DNA of 64,000 nucleotides from Desmodus rotundus (Eukaryota > Chordata > Mammalia > Chiroptera > Phyllostomidae): contig NC_071394.1 of NCBI RefSeq assembly GCF_022682495.2, positions 32,150,470 through 32,214,469 of the forward strand. Direction: 5' to 3'. This document shows positions 23,276 through 34,610 of this stretch, one piece after another. Position numbers and translations under genes: made by a program. How positions within the stretch are numbered: the first letter of the stretch is position 1; every line of letters starts with the position of its first letter. The notes below the pieces were generated by a model. That model saw nothing but the letters and a program-made list of their open reading frames with translations, searched no databases and was not told the DNA's origin.

Positions 23276-23489
23276 TTCCCAACCTTATATGAGAAGCATT
23301 TTGTAACTTACTCATTGTCTAAGTCATTGCCCTAGAAATTTAGAGAACTTACACAAAAGGGAATAAAAAAGTTTAAAAAAACTATGCAAAAATGAATTTG
23401 AGGTCAGTTTCCTGGTAATAATTAATAAAATACATTAAAAAAAAACAAACAACAAAGAGACACATAAAGGGATATGTATTTTCAGATTA
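23276..23489. other. Unassigned AT-rich sequence
   Basis: Contains an A-rich run near 23435-23460. Nothing else seen. Confidence 0.35.
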
Positions 23490-24055
23490 TGATAAGTGTC
23501 ACAATGAGGAATCCAAGAAAGCCTCTTTGAGAAAGAGACATTTGTTGTGGAGTGAGAAGGCAAGAGTTAGGCTGAGTGGCATGCAGATGAATGAACACCT
23601 GTGAATGATTAGAATGCAGCTGAGAACCTGCAAGAAGGGTGTGGTCTGGTGGTGTAGGAGGGGAGAGTGTTACAAAATGAGGGAGGAGAAGGAGGCAGGG
23701 AGGGCCCCTGCCAGATGGTGCATCATTTTATTGCCCATGGGAAGGATTTGAGATGTTATTTTAAGTGCAAAGGGATCCTATTGAAGAGTTTTAAGCAGAG
23801 GAATAAATAGAAGATATTTTTTATTTTGAAAGAACCACTCTGGCTTTTTTTTGTGTGTGTGGGAACATATGTTGGAGAGGTAAGTGAAGGGCCAATTAGA
23901 AGGTCCTTGATTTAGTCCAGGTGAGCGAGCGTGTATTAATGTGGTCACTGTAAAGGTGGAAACATTTAAAAAATATTTTAGATTCAGATCAGTAGGACTT
24001 AGTGATGGATTGGATGGAGTCAGGAGGAGGGATATAGGAGAATGAGATGCTCGAA
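23490..24055 (-). mobile_element. L2 LINE fragment, antisense (ORF2 end)
   Basis: The reversed L2 ORF2 C-terminal region is traceable: aagaaagcctctttgagaa, then gaagagttttaagcagagg, accactctggct, ccaattagaaggtcc, gtccaggtgag and gatggattggatgg, in the antisense L2 order. Confidence 0.65.
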
Positions 24056-24059
24056 GTCA

Positions 24060-24170
24060 CTGAGACTCTGACTGTTAGAGCCAGAAGAAACTTTAGATGC
24101 TACCTGATTCAACTACCCATTTTAGAGTTGAGGTTCTGAGAGATGAGGTAACTCACCCACACAAATAATT
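24060..24170 (-). mobile_element. MIR-like fragment, antisense
   Basis: cccattttagagttgaggttctgagagatgaggtaactcacccacac resembles the reversed MIR core. Weak. Confidence 0.4.
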
Positions 24171-24924
24171 ATTTTACTACCAATAAAATGAATGTTGTTC
24201 AAGGCCAAGAGGATGAGCCAATAGAATTAGACATAGCTTATTTATATTTAATTCTTACCTCTGAGAAAAATAACTTAAATAACTCTTATGAGACACTCAC
24301 CACTTACTTTATAAATTCTTGCAATGGTTCTGAGCATGTAGGAACAATATTCCAGTTCCTTTTCCTGTATGTTTAAGTGACTCATCAAGGTAAAGGAGTC
24401 CATGGTCAGTTTTATAGTCTAATGATGCTGTAAAACGATTCCTTGATGTTCAGCCCACGTTTTCACTTGTCTAATGTTAGATGTTATATATTACTTGCAA
24501 ATATAATAAAAACCCAATATTTCCTGACCTGCCCCTTAAAAAAAAGACAGGGAACTTTATTCTTTAAGTGAAATATGGCCATGTATGAAATTTTTAATTT
24601 TTTGTTTCTTTTCTACTGATGCAAAAAAATTAGCTGTTAAGAAATGAGTCACAGTCCTTAAACCTATTTTGGTTGACATGAAGTATTCTTTAAAAGTATG
24701 ATTATTTGTTAAAACAAATGACAATTTTAAAGAATTAGGCTCATATTTAATGATAATAATTATTTTTAAATGACGACAGGTAATACATGTGGAGCCGTTT
24801 CCTACATACTGGCCACTGTACCGGTTAACAAGTACCGGTTGCCTAGAGTCAGACAGCTCATGGTCACAGAGCTGAAATTCAAGCTAGTTTATCTGATTGC
24901 AAGCTCACATTCAAAGCCATTCTC
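24171..24924. other. Unassigned; MIR-like trace at 24770-24890
   Basis: 24835-24890 (gtcagacagctcatggtcacagagctgaaattcaagc) could be reversed MIR. The remainder is AT-rich. Confidence 0.3.
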
Positions 24925-25380
24925 CTGTATATCCATTCGTCCATTCAATGAATGTCAAGCAGGTGTGCGCCAGGACTTTCCTAAGAGCTGGAAATACAAT
25001 GGTGACCAAAATGGGCAAAATTCCTGCTTTCATGAACTTATATTGTATTTTGGGGTAGGAATGTGCTAGAAAGTGATAAGCGCTATAGAGAAAAATACAT
25101 CGGAGTAAAAGGAGGTGTTGCAGTTTTAAACAGGAAGTCATCATCCACAAGGTAACATTGGAGTAAGGACTTCGAGGAGACTAGGGGCCAAGCTCTGTGA
25201 CTGTTGAGGGGAAGAGCATTCCAAGCAGAGGGAATAGCAGTGCAAAGTCTCTTTGTCCTGAAGCTGCCTGGTCTATTCGAGGACTAGCAGGGATGTGGAA
25301 GGAGGCGGTGGGCAGTAGATGCAGTCAGTGATGGCAGGCCAGATGGTCCTGTAGGATTTCTCAAGCCACGGTAAGTTGTT
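24925..25380 (-). mobile_element. L2 LINE, antisense (3' UTR and ORF2 end)
   Basis: It begins with reversed L2 tail text (attcaatgaatgtcaagcagg, agctggaaatacaatggtgacc, tcatgaacttatattg). It continues with gtgataagcgctatagag, gaagagcattccaagcagagg, agtgcaaagtctctttg and gccagatggtcctgtagg. Long and well ordered. Confidence 0.75.
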
Positions 25381-25649
25381 TTCGTTTTAATGTGTAAGTT
25401 ACACATTCATGAATCCTGTGTGAGAATGCGATTTGTCTTGCTATTATGAGATGAGCCTTATTCATATTGTGCTGGATGTCCCCATGAATTGATAAATGCC
25501 AGTGTTGCTGCTCTCTGGGAGTGTCCGATCCACTGAGGAAGGAGGACTGGCTCAGGAAGTCAGCTTCGTGGCTCAAATTTTGGTAGCCAGGAGTCAGATG
25601 GGTTTTATTCAACTTTGCAAGTAGTCCGCACATCCATTTTTATAGTGCT

Positions 25650-25835
25650 TTGGAGCTGTGTTGCTCAAACTTGAATGTACGTATTAATTATCTTGGGGCT
25701 TGTGTTAAAATCCAGGTTCTGATTCAGTGGGTTCAAGGTGGGACCCGTGAAGGAGCATTTCTAACCAGGCGCACAGGTTAAGTCAGTGCTGCCATTCTCT
25801 GCTTTAAGGTTTGAGGAACACTTTCCTATAGTCGT
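25650..25835 (+). mobile_element. MER5A-like hAT MITE
   Basis: gctcaaacttgaatgtacg, atcttggggcttgtgttaaaatcc, ggttctgattcagtggg and the terminal gaggaacac follow the MER5A layout. Confidence 0.65.
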
Positions 25836-25869
25836 CTCATTTCAATTTGGCTCTTCATCAAAACCCTGA

Positions 25870-26015
25870 GTTAATTGGTTCCGATAGTATCATCTTCATT
25901 TACAAACGAAGAAATTGAAGCTCAGAGGGGAAAGATGACCTGGCAGAGGTCCTATGGCCAAATGACAGAGCTGTGACTTGAATTTAGTTTCCTGGCTTCT
26001 AGACAACAGCTGCCC
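25870..26015 (-). mobile_element. MIR SINE, antisense
   Basis: Reversed MIR order: ccctgagttaattgg, catcttcatttacaaacgaag, aaattgaagctcagagg, ggtcctatggccaaatgacag, then cttgaatttagtttcctggc. Confidence 0.65.
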
Positions 26016-27129
26016 TGTTGGCTTTTAAGCTCTAATAGAGGAAAGCACGCTAATTAATGTTTTTGGCTGGTGCATGCACGGACACACGCACACAAGCACT
26101 CACATACAAGGCTGCTGGGAGCGGGGGAGGGGCGGGGGCGATAATGGAGCTTCACTAAACCTGCAGCTGCCCGGAGGCTGCCTTAGCGATGGTCTCTGGA
26201 AATGATCCAATCATCACAACATGCCCTGGAAATTTCTCCCCCTGCGCCTTTCTCCTGCGCGGTGCTGGCCCCCACCTCGGGTGGGAACATTTTCTTCCCA
26301 TTTACTTTGCACATGAGCTAAACTGCATTTCATCTTCCTCTGAGGTAATCTGGTCCTGTGCTTTTGCCCGAGTCAGAAAGTTATTTACTGTCAAGCTGGA
26401 AAATACTGCTCTTCTCACCCAAGGAGAGCACTGTTCTCAGAGATGAAGCACATCGTTTCATATTGAGCTCCAGCTTGCTGGGACAAGCAGAAATCTTTGA
26501 AGCATTTCCAACCAAATCCTTGGAGAGGTAAACATATTTTTCAGCGGCAGGATTCCAGGTTAAAGAAGTGTGTCCCCCACTTGTTTACAAAGCAGCACAG
26601 CAGCTGTTCGGAGGCCCTCACCCCCCGGACAGACAGGCATTTGGAAGACAACCGCGCCTCGCAGACAGTCCGCTCCGGCTGCCCCTCGGGGAGACCCCAT
26701 CACCATCAGTCACCAGCAGCGCTGGAGCTCAGTACTGGAACAGCACAGAAGACACGCCTGACGTTTCTGATTCAGTTAGTTGTGCTCTTTTTATTAATGT
26801 TAAAAAAACGATTCTGCCTCTCAACTTTGCAGATAATGGTTAAAGGAAAACTCCCACCTGCACTGTCTCCTGTGTCCTAAACCCTAGAAGAAACAGGGCT
26901 TCAGAGACATAGGCATGAGTTTCTTGGGCTCCCAGGTGAGACGTGTTCTGCCCCTTCCCTCTGCCTGGGTAGCCATGCTTTCAGACTCAGCTCATTTCCT
27001 CTGTTCTCAGGGAAGTCCCCCTGGGACACACCAGTTCACAGGGGTTGCTAGCTTTCCTGATTCCTAGGACACACACTGTTTTTACTCCTCATTGGATGTT
27101 TATTCTGTGTTGCCTGGATGGTTAATCAT
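26016..27129. other. Unassigned; GC-rich in parts with a G4 motif
   Basis: 26117-26138 has four G-runs (GGG, GGGGG, GGGG, GGGGG) with short loops, a strong quadruplex motif. 26620-26720 is moderately CpG-rich. A 127-codon frame at 26497-26880 shows no recognisable domain and overlaps two others on the same strand, so I do not call it a gene. Confidence 0.4.
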
Positions 27130-27350
27130 AATCAGAGTGATAACAATAACCAACATGTAGAGTGTGGTTACAGTGTGACTTGTCTCTTTATCCTCAAATG
27201 GGCCTCATAAGTTTGATATTATTATCTCTATTTTAAGATGAAAGAATTAAGGCATAGAGAAATTAAGATTAGGGTTTGCCCAAGGTCATACAGCTCATAA
27301 AAGTCAGAGTCTGGAATGGAACCAGGTATGCTTAGACACTTGTTATCTTT
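27130..27350 (-). mobile_element. MIR SINE, antisense
   Basis: Reversed MIR core in order: tgatattattatctctatttt, aagatgaaagaattaaggc, gtttgcccaaggtcatacag, then ctggaatggaaccagg. Confidence 0.7.
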
Positions 27351-28158
27351 TAAAGTGCAACTATAATGCTTCTTCCCCTACTATGCTGGGACAGTAGTCA
27401 ATGAACTGTCTCAATGAATAGCAGTCCTTAATAAATATCCCCGTGTTTCAGCAAAAAGTACTCTGGAAGCACTTCCACCTTGAAACTACTACCTGAATCC
27501 TACTGCTGTTGGAAATGATAGGTTAGCTACAGTGATGTGTGCGCAGGCGCGTGCTTACTTGCTTGCTTCAGATATCTTCGGAGGAGCCGTCCAATTTCCA
27601 TTCTTGGTACGTGTGATCAGGGTTAGTGTGACCTTCCTCTTGCCCCCTCATCCCACACCTGGCACCTAGTCCTTGCCTATTAAAATATTCCATAGTACTG
27701 GGCATAGGGATGAGTGAGGGACGAGCCAATCAGAGACTGACAGGGGAGGTCCAATTTGAGATGGTGTGTCCTAAGAAATATATGAGCCTCAGTCTACCTG
27801 AGGTCACCTTTGCTCCCATATGATTACAGGTGCCTAAGAAGTGAGCCAACATAGAAGACGACAGAGCTGAGACATGCAGAGACATAGTTTGAATGAGAAA
27901 TGTGAACACCTGTGTCTGGTTACACTTTATTCCTAGATTCTTCTGCTATGAGAACAAATACATTCTCTATTTTTGCTTATTATTATTGAGTTAAATCCCC
28001 ACCCCCACTTATAATTGAATGAATTCTGACTAATATAACCCATTAGGAAAAAAGCCTTACATTAAACTAACACTAAACTCGAAGTACATGGCCACTTTCC
28101 CTTTAAATAAAATTCACTTGACCAGCAAGGGTTTGCTCTCTGTTTAAAATCTAGGTTA
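27351..28158. other. Unassigned sequence
   Basis: No gene or family recognised. Confidence 0.35.
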
Positions 28159-28371
28159 GGGCTGTCCAGTTTTACTTTCTGTGGCGATTGGAATGTTCCA
28201 GAAATTGTTGAGATGTGCACTGTCCAGTACTGTAGCCATTAGCCCCACGTGCTATTGGGTACTTGAAAAGTGGCTGGTATAATTAAGAAACTAAATTTTA
28301 AATTTTATTTACTTCTAATTTAAATTTCAATAGTTGCATGTTGCTAGTGGCTGTTGTATTGGGCAGCAAAG
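28159..28371. mobile_element. hAT-type MITE (MER3/MER5-like)
   Basis: It begins gggctgtccagttttac and ends gtattgggcagcaaag, giving diverged terminal inverted repeats. Internal text (tagccattagccccacgtgctattg, acttgaaaagtggctgg, taaattttaaattttattt) is typical of a hAT-Charlie non-autonomous family. The exact name is uncertain. Confidence 0.6.
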
Positions 28372-28954
28372 ATTTAGACAATCTCTCCACTACATGAATG
28401 AATATAGAAGCGTGTGATAACTCCATTGTAGCAGATGGAAAGTTCATAGAATGATGGCTTACTTGCTTTGTTTCTGGTGGATTCCCAGGAGTCTTTCCAT
28501 CTGTCCGTGTGAATCCAAAGTTGATGCCCTTTCCCATGTAGGAGGTTCAGAGCAGGGAATAATTTACCTAAGTCTTCTCATGACAAATGCTGTATACGCT
28601 CTGTGAAATGGCAGATGAAGGAAAACTCTCTTACATTTTGAGGATGCCAGCCCACTCTGGTCTATCCACCCTGAGGCCTGGTGTGTGAGACAAGTCCTGG
28701 GACGTCCCTGTAGCTGGGACTCCTCATGGTCCACGTCACGCTAACACTTGTCGTAGAAATGAATAAGGAAAAATAAACACAGCAATATTTATATCACTCT
28801 TATTCGTCTCCTAAGTCTTCATCTAAGACAGCAGAGAGGAGGTAGAGACAAATCTTAAGCTATCACTGAACAGGAAGTTCATCTAGTCATCAAGAGCTTT
28901 TGGAACAAGCCAAGTAGATTCCATTACTCAGCACATGTGAGACCACCATGGAGA
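28372..28954. other. Unassigned sequence
   Basis: No gene or family recognised. Confidence 0.35.
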
Positions 28955-29105
28955 CATTTATGCTCTTTTGAAGAAGTTTTGAAATTGAAAAAAAATGGGA
29001 ACAATAGTATCTATCTCCTGGTGTCTCAGTGAGTATTAAATGAGACAGTACCTGTGAAAGGTGTAGCAGAGCGCTCTACAAATCCCCACTGTCAGCACCG
29101 TTTTA
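28955..29105 (+). mobile_element. MIR SINE, sense, 3' part
   Basis: aatgggaacaatagtatctatctcc, gagtattaaatgagacagtacctg and gcagagcgctctacaaat follow MIR order. Confidence 0.55.
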
Positions 29106-30559
29106 CACTATCATGGATAGCCCTCAGGTAATGCTTTCAGTAATAAAGGTCACAAAGCAGGTTGCTTCTCTAACAACTCTCCATATCGGGGCTCTTCACT
29201 AGCCTGTGGAATCTTTTCAGTCTGAAATTTAGGCGAAAGTCTCCAAAAATTGCTCAGTCTTAACTGAGGTAAATGAAATGAAGATTCCAGTCAGAAGGAT
29301 GAGTGTCTGCCTGGCATTGTTACTGCTTTTTACTGCTTGACAACTTCCTTCCACATGTGTCAAGGATTCTTGCTGGTGGGGTTTAACAAATTTCTTGCTC
29401 CTCCTTTTCCAAAAGCTGAAACACTAAACCCCTTAGCAGTGACATTAGGCAGTAGATGCCCTGAAACCTAGATGAGGAGGCCACGTCCCTGCCCAAACTT
29501 CCTCTCTAGGTGCTGTTCTTGTGGCTGAGAAGGCATTTATTCTGAATGTATTTATTTTATACCTCCTACTTTCCAAGCACTGTGCTGGCCCCCGAGAATC
29601 AGTAATGAAACAAAGGAGTCTACCGCTACCTTTTTGGTGTTTCAAAGTCTAAATGTGTTGCCTGATGCCTAAGCCTGGGGATGTTGTAGTGCCTTATTTT
29701 CAGGATATTGGTCATCTCCCAGAAATTATGTTCTCTTTAGAGCAGCACCATTGGTGAGGCCTACTGACATGCATAAATGGGTTTAGAGAATTTTTGTGAT
29801 TAGATGCTGAAGCTTCTCTTTAGTTTGTTTAAAATTTTCATCATGCAAAAGGAACTTTTCTGTGCTTATTCAAAATGATTTAATGGCTGGGTTCATGTGT
29901 AATGACACAGTTCCATCCATTAAAGGGAGGAGGAGCCTTGTACGGTCATTTTATCACATATTTGGGTCCCACAAACTGTCATCTCATTTTATCCAGACTC
30001 GTCTGTTGTACTAGCTTCAAAATAGAATGGAAGCATTTCAGCGTATAAACCTTGGGAAGCAGGTTCATCAGCATCAATTATCTCAATAGCTAGAGTATCC
30101 ATTTAAAGTACCCATTACACAAATACTAATGCAGCACCCATGTTATGCCAGACGCTGGAAGAATTTTGGAAGCATTAAGTCTGCTCAATTATCCAGAAAG
30201 AGGTTGTTTTCAGTTGCTTGAGAGCAGTACTGTTCTGTGAATTTACACAATTGCAAAAATTCTCTTATAACGGGGTCCTGTTCCCCAATTCCAAAAAAAA
30301 TGCTGTGTTGAGATTGCATTAAAACATCAAGGAATCAGTGGACTTACAAATCCAGGCTGTCTGTCTCCTGAGCTGTTGACTTAATTCCATCGTAAGTGAC
30401 TGCACTATGCAACTGCAATCGCCCAGCAGGTACACACACACAGAGTTCCCCATTCACCTCAGGTCCTTTTACTTTAGTGGACGTTCATTGAGTCACATGT
30501 CCCATGAAGTAGCATTAACAGTAGTGCACATTTTCATGGGTTATCTTATGTCCTCTCAC
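29106..30559. other. Unassigned; L2 tail trace at 29540-29655
   Basis: 29550-29620 (atttattttatacctcctac, aagcactgtgctggcc, gaatcagtaatgaaac) reads as a reversed L2 3' end. A weaker one lies near 30110-30165. No gene seen. Confidence 0.4.
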
Positions 30560-30730
30560 AGCATTGCTCTGCACATAGGTAGCTACCGTATTTGTTGCCA
30601 CTTTACAGATGAGGTTATTGGGAGTCAAGAGTTCAAATGACATGCCCAAGATGAGGCTGCAAGGAAATAATAGACCTGAATTGCATGTGGGTCTATTTGA
30701 CTCCAAAGCCCACTCTTCACACCACTATAC
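30560..30730 (-). mobile_element. MIR SINE, antisense
   Basis: cactttacagatgaggttattg, catgcccaagatgaggctgc, ttgactccaaagcccactc and ccactatacc appear in reversed MIR order. Confidence 0.65.
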
Positions 30731-33700
30731 CTGAGGGCATGGTTGCACTTTCAACTGCTTTATGGTCCCTTCAGTATTTGTTGATGGCTAAGTTCTCAAT
30801 AAATACTGGTCAATTTTAAGCTGAGGCTCTTTGGCAGAGTGGGGTAAGGAATGAGAATGCTGAGCTTTAATTCAAATTAAAAAATATTTTTTTTCGGCAC
30901 CTACTTCATCCCACTGTGACTTGCCATTTCTCTATACCTTTGAAATTCAGACAAACTAGGTTAAAATCACAAGCTCTGTGTCTCGGTTAATATCTCTTCT
31001 GATTCCAAGGTTGTTTCTCTGCCTTCTCACACATTCTGTTTCTGAGGTGACTTGAATTTACCTCCTGCTAGTTTCCACAAGGAATCTAACCTCACAATAT
31101 CATGTTTTCTAGTACTTTTCTGGAAGGTTCGGGGGTCACACTGCACAGTTAACAAACTTGACTAGCATCCTGCTAGCACTTGTCCCTCAAGCTCACCTTC
31201 CTCTTCCACTGCTCCCTAGCCCTAGACATCCAAAGTCGCACACACATTCCCAAGTCTTCTAAAAGTCCAAGTCTGAGTCCCACTGGGATTCTGGGTGGAA
31301 TGACTTGCTGCAGGGAACTGTCCTGGGCATTGCAGGGTGCCTGGCATCCCTGGCCCTACCCATGAAATGCTGGTAGTGTGCTTTGGTTATTGTTGCAAAC
31401 AATGAAATGTCCCTGTGCACATCTGGAGGTCACCTTTGGGGCAGGGTGCCCATGGAGATGAGCAGATAATCCCTAGAGATCAGTGGACTGATGAATACTC
31501 ATTTTCTTATGATCAATTATTTGGAAGGCTGGTATGAATATAGCAGTCCCTACTAATGCTAAGATGGCATCATGAAGCAAATTGGTCAGGGAAGAAGAGA
31601 AGACGGTAGGAAAACAGCAATCTTACCCTCCCCCCTCCCCCCTTCCTGCCACAGAAGCCCAAGATTATAAGGTCACTCTCACCCCTGGAATTAGGCTGTA
31701 GGTAGAATCCAAGACAACAGGGAAAACAAGGCCAGAAAGTGGTGCTTTGGGAAGCAGCGGAGAGGGAGGAACCAGCAGTTAGTGGTAGAGAAATCACTGG
31801 GCCAAGGGGAAGGAGGCCTGGATCTAATCTTTGCTGGGTCACAAGTAACTGCAATCTTGAGCACTCTGCTCCTGACCTTCAGAACAAAAGAACTGAACCA
31901 GGGATGGCTGAGTTCTCTTAACCACGTTTCTCAGCCTGAAGACCTTGCAGTTGGGGTGGGGGGTGGGGTCACAAATGCTAGTCATTTTGTTTACTGAGAA
32001 TTCTTAATACTTTGGTTGTTGTGTACAGCTTAGCTTGCTAATGATTTCCATATTTCTCAGCTGCTTCATCCTGAATCATCTCTGTCCCTTAGGGGGAGGG
32101 AAGTCCAAGTCCATGATTTGATTCTGTTCATAAACCATAACCCCGAGGCCAAGGCTCAGGGCCTGTGCTGTCTTATTTTTTTCTGCTGGCAAGTCAAAAG
32201 TTCTACGTTAGGGAGTACATGATCTTAAATGTTAGCAGAGTCAGATGTGCTCTATGGAAACAGTCTGGCTAACTCACAACAGATTCTCAGCCCTCTTGGC
32301 TGTCCTCCAGAAATCATGTCTGGTAAAATTTCTGCAACAGATCTGAGAGTTGCTGACTTGGAGAACTTGTAAGCTGTTTGTGAATTCATGGTGAATGGTC
32401 CTAATTCCAGACACAAATTCCCATTGACAGTAATTGACTAGAATTTTACAGAAAATACATCGAAAGTCTAGATGAAAAAAAGGGGGTACTACGGAAAGGA
32501 ACCTCACAGGGCAATCTGATCATAAATTCCTAAGTGGGCAGGTCATGGTGGGTAGTCGAGTCCCAGGTGTATCACGTTGTAGTAAAAGGCTTATCTTTGC
32601 CTTAAGCAAGTCCTGTCCATTGTTTCTTTGCATCTAGGTTAACATACTTCTGAAGTAAGCTTTAACCACCCTCAAGAGAGCACATTATCTTGTTCACTAT
32701 TCTGTAATCCAGTCCCCAGGTTACTTTCTTCCATCTTCCTGTAAACATTCTTACATTCCCTTCTTAATTTCAAATGCATAAAAGAAGCTGCAAAACTGTT
32801 ATTTTCCCAGAGTATTTGAGATCTTCTCTGCAATGTTCATCATATTTGGCTCAAATAAACTCATAAAAATTGTCTACAGGTTTGGCCATTTCTTACACTG
32901 ACAAAAGCTTATTTGTGAAGTGTGTATGTGTATATGTGTGTGTGTGTGTGAGAGAGAGAAGGAGAATGAAAACTAAATTTAGGTTGGTAGAGGCTGGAAT
33001 ATTTTATAAAGATGGCTCTGTTTGGAAGGAAGTTAGTCCAGAAGGATGAGCTCTAATGATTTTCCTAGCACAGAGCATAACCTCACTATAAACAATCAAA
33101 ATGTAGCATCCTCTACCAAAAGGCTAGTGTAGAACTTTTTATAATTGAGAGAAACAGGGTAGGCAGACATGAAGACAAAGGAAAGTTGACAAGAGTTACC
33201 AGAATTCACAGGCTGGTTTCATTCACTATGTGTTATAGGACTTCAGGTAAGCATTATAGATGACCAGATTCTTTTCTAAGGATATTATCCTTTTGAAGCA
33301 CCAGTGATTTTTGCGGGTTTTTAAAATTCAATACATATTTCATAGAGCCTGATCCATCCCAGACACCATGCTTGGACTACTCTCAGGTGTACACGTTTGT
33401 GCGTGTGTGTGTGTGGTGCAGAGGGTAATTTGTGGAATTAGGAGGATAGCTGGGAACTGGTTATTTTAATGTCTTTTGCAGATTTGCTACTGTTTGCTGA
33501 GTGAAGATTCCAAAGAAAAGAGAAAAAAATGCTATTAACACCCAATAATTGATTGTGTGCATTATCATCCATTGTTCAGTTTTCTGCTGTTAGCTTCTCT
33601 TTGGAAACAACTCAGCGTGGGCGAATGCAGGCCTCTAGTTGTGTGCACAAATACTCATGACTTCTTTGAAGACTAAATAGAGTTTGAAGAGACATCTTAA

Positions 33701-34089
33701 TTCTTAGTATGAGTCTAGAAAAATAAAATCGTGAGGGTCAACTCTAGACTGGTGGTGTTGGTAAGCTCAATTTCGGAGAACTAGAACTTAACTGAGCTTA
33801 CTGGTAGAACACCTCTTCCCAGCTTGGTTTACCTGAAGACTACATTAGGAGCATTTTCAGATGATAGGTTAAAAGTGAGCACATTTATGTAAACTGTTAA
33901 TAACATCTAAATGAAAACCTAATGGCCTGAAGGAGTTAAAATAACCTCTATTATTTAATCAATGGACCTGTTATACACAGACTGACTACTCTTGAGTCAG
34001 TAGAAAAAAAAGTCCAGTAAATAAAAAGAATAACAAATCAGGAATCAAATCATTTGTTTGAGTGTCTTAATACTTGTTCTGGTTATCTA
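30731..34089. other. Long unassigned stretch with microsatellites
   Basis: No gene seen. Contains C-rich runs (about 31628-31645), a (TG)n/(GA)n tract at about 32918-32960 and a (GT)n tract near 33401-33416. Confidence 0.4.
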
Positions 34090-34610
34090 ATGTTATGTAC
34101 CAACCATCCCTAAATGTAGTGGTTTGGGATCATCTATTATTCTCTCTCAAGGTTCAGTGGGTTGACTGAGCTCAGCTGGGTGATTTGCTCTTCAGTTTCT
34201 CCCATCTAGAGGATTAACCAGGCCGACTCACCCATATTGATGGTGACCATTGGCTGGGAGTGTAGCTGGGATTGTTGACTGGAGCACCTGTACTTGTTCT
34301 GGTAGCCTCTCCATGTATCTTGAGCTTCCCACCACCATGGGAGTGGGGCTCCCCAAAGAAGCATTCCAAAAGCCAACACTTCAAGCCACATTAGTTGCAA
34401 GTCCCTTCTGATCTTTCCTCTTAAGTCTCAGGATGTCATTTTAGCTGCATCATATTAGTCAAAGGCAAGTCAATAAGATTGGCCTGAATCTGAGGGGAGG
34501 AAAATTAGTTTCCACTCTGTGATGAGGGAGTGGCAAGGTCACCCTGCAGAAGAACATGTGGAATGGGAGATACCGTTGTGGGCATCTGTGGAAAACATAT
34601 TCAGCTTGTT
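34090..34610. other. Probable old interspersed repeat, family unresolved
   Basis: Text such as ttcagtgggttgactgagctcagctgggtg and gggcctctccatg-like segments (tagcctctccatgtatc) resembles a common medium-reiteration repeat with aaatgtagtggtttgg at its 5' end. I cannot name it with confidence. Confidence 0.4.

Noticed and set aside
26497..26880. 127-codon open frame on the + strand
   Set aside because: No domain, no signal peptide, and two other frames overlap it on the same strand. GC-richer DNA has fewer stops by chance.
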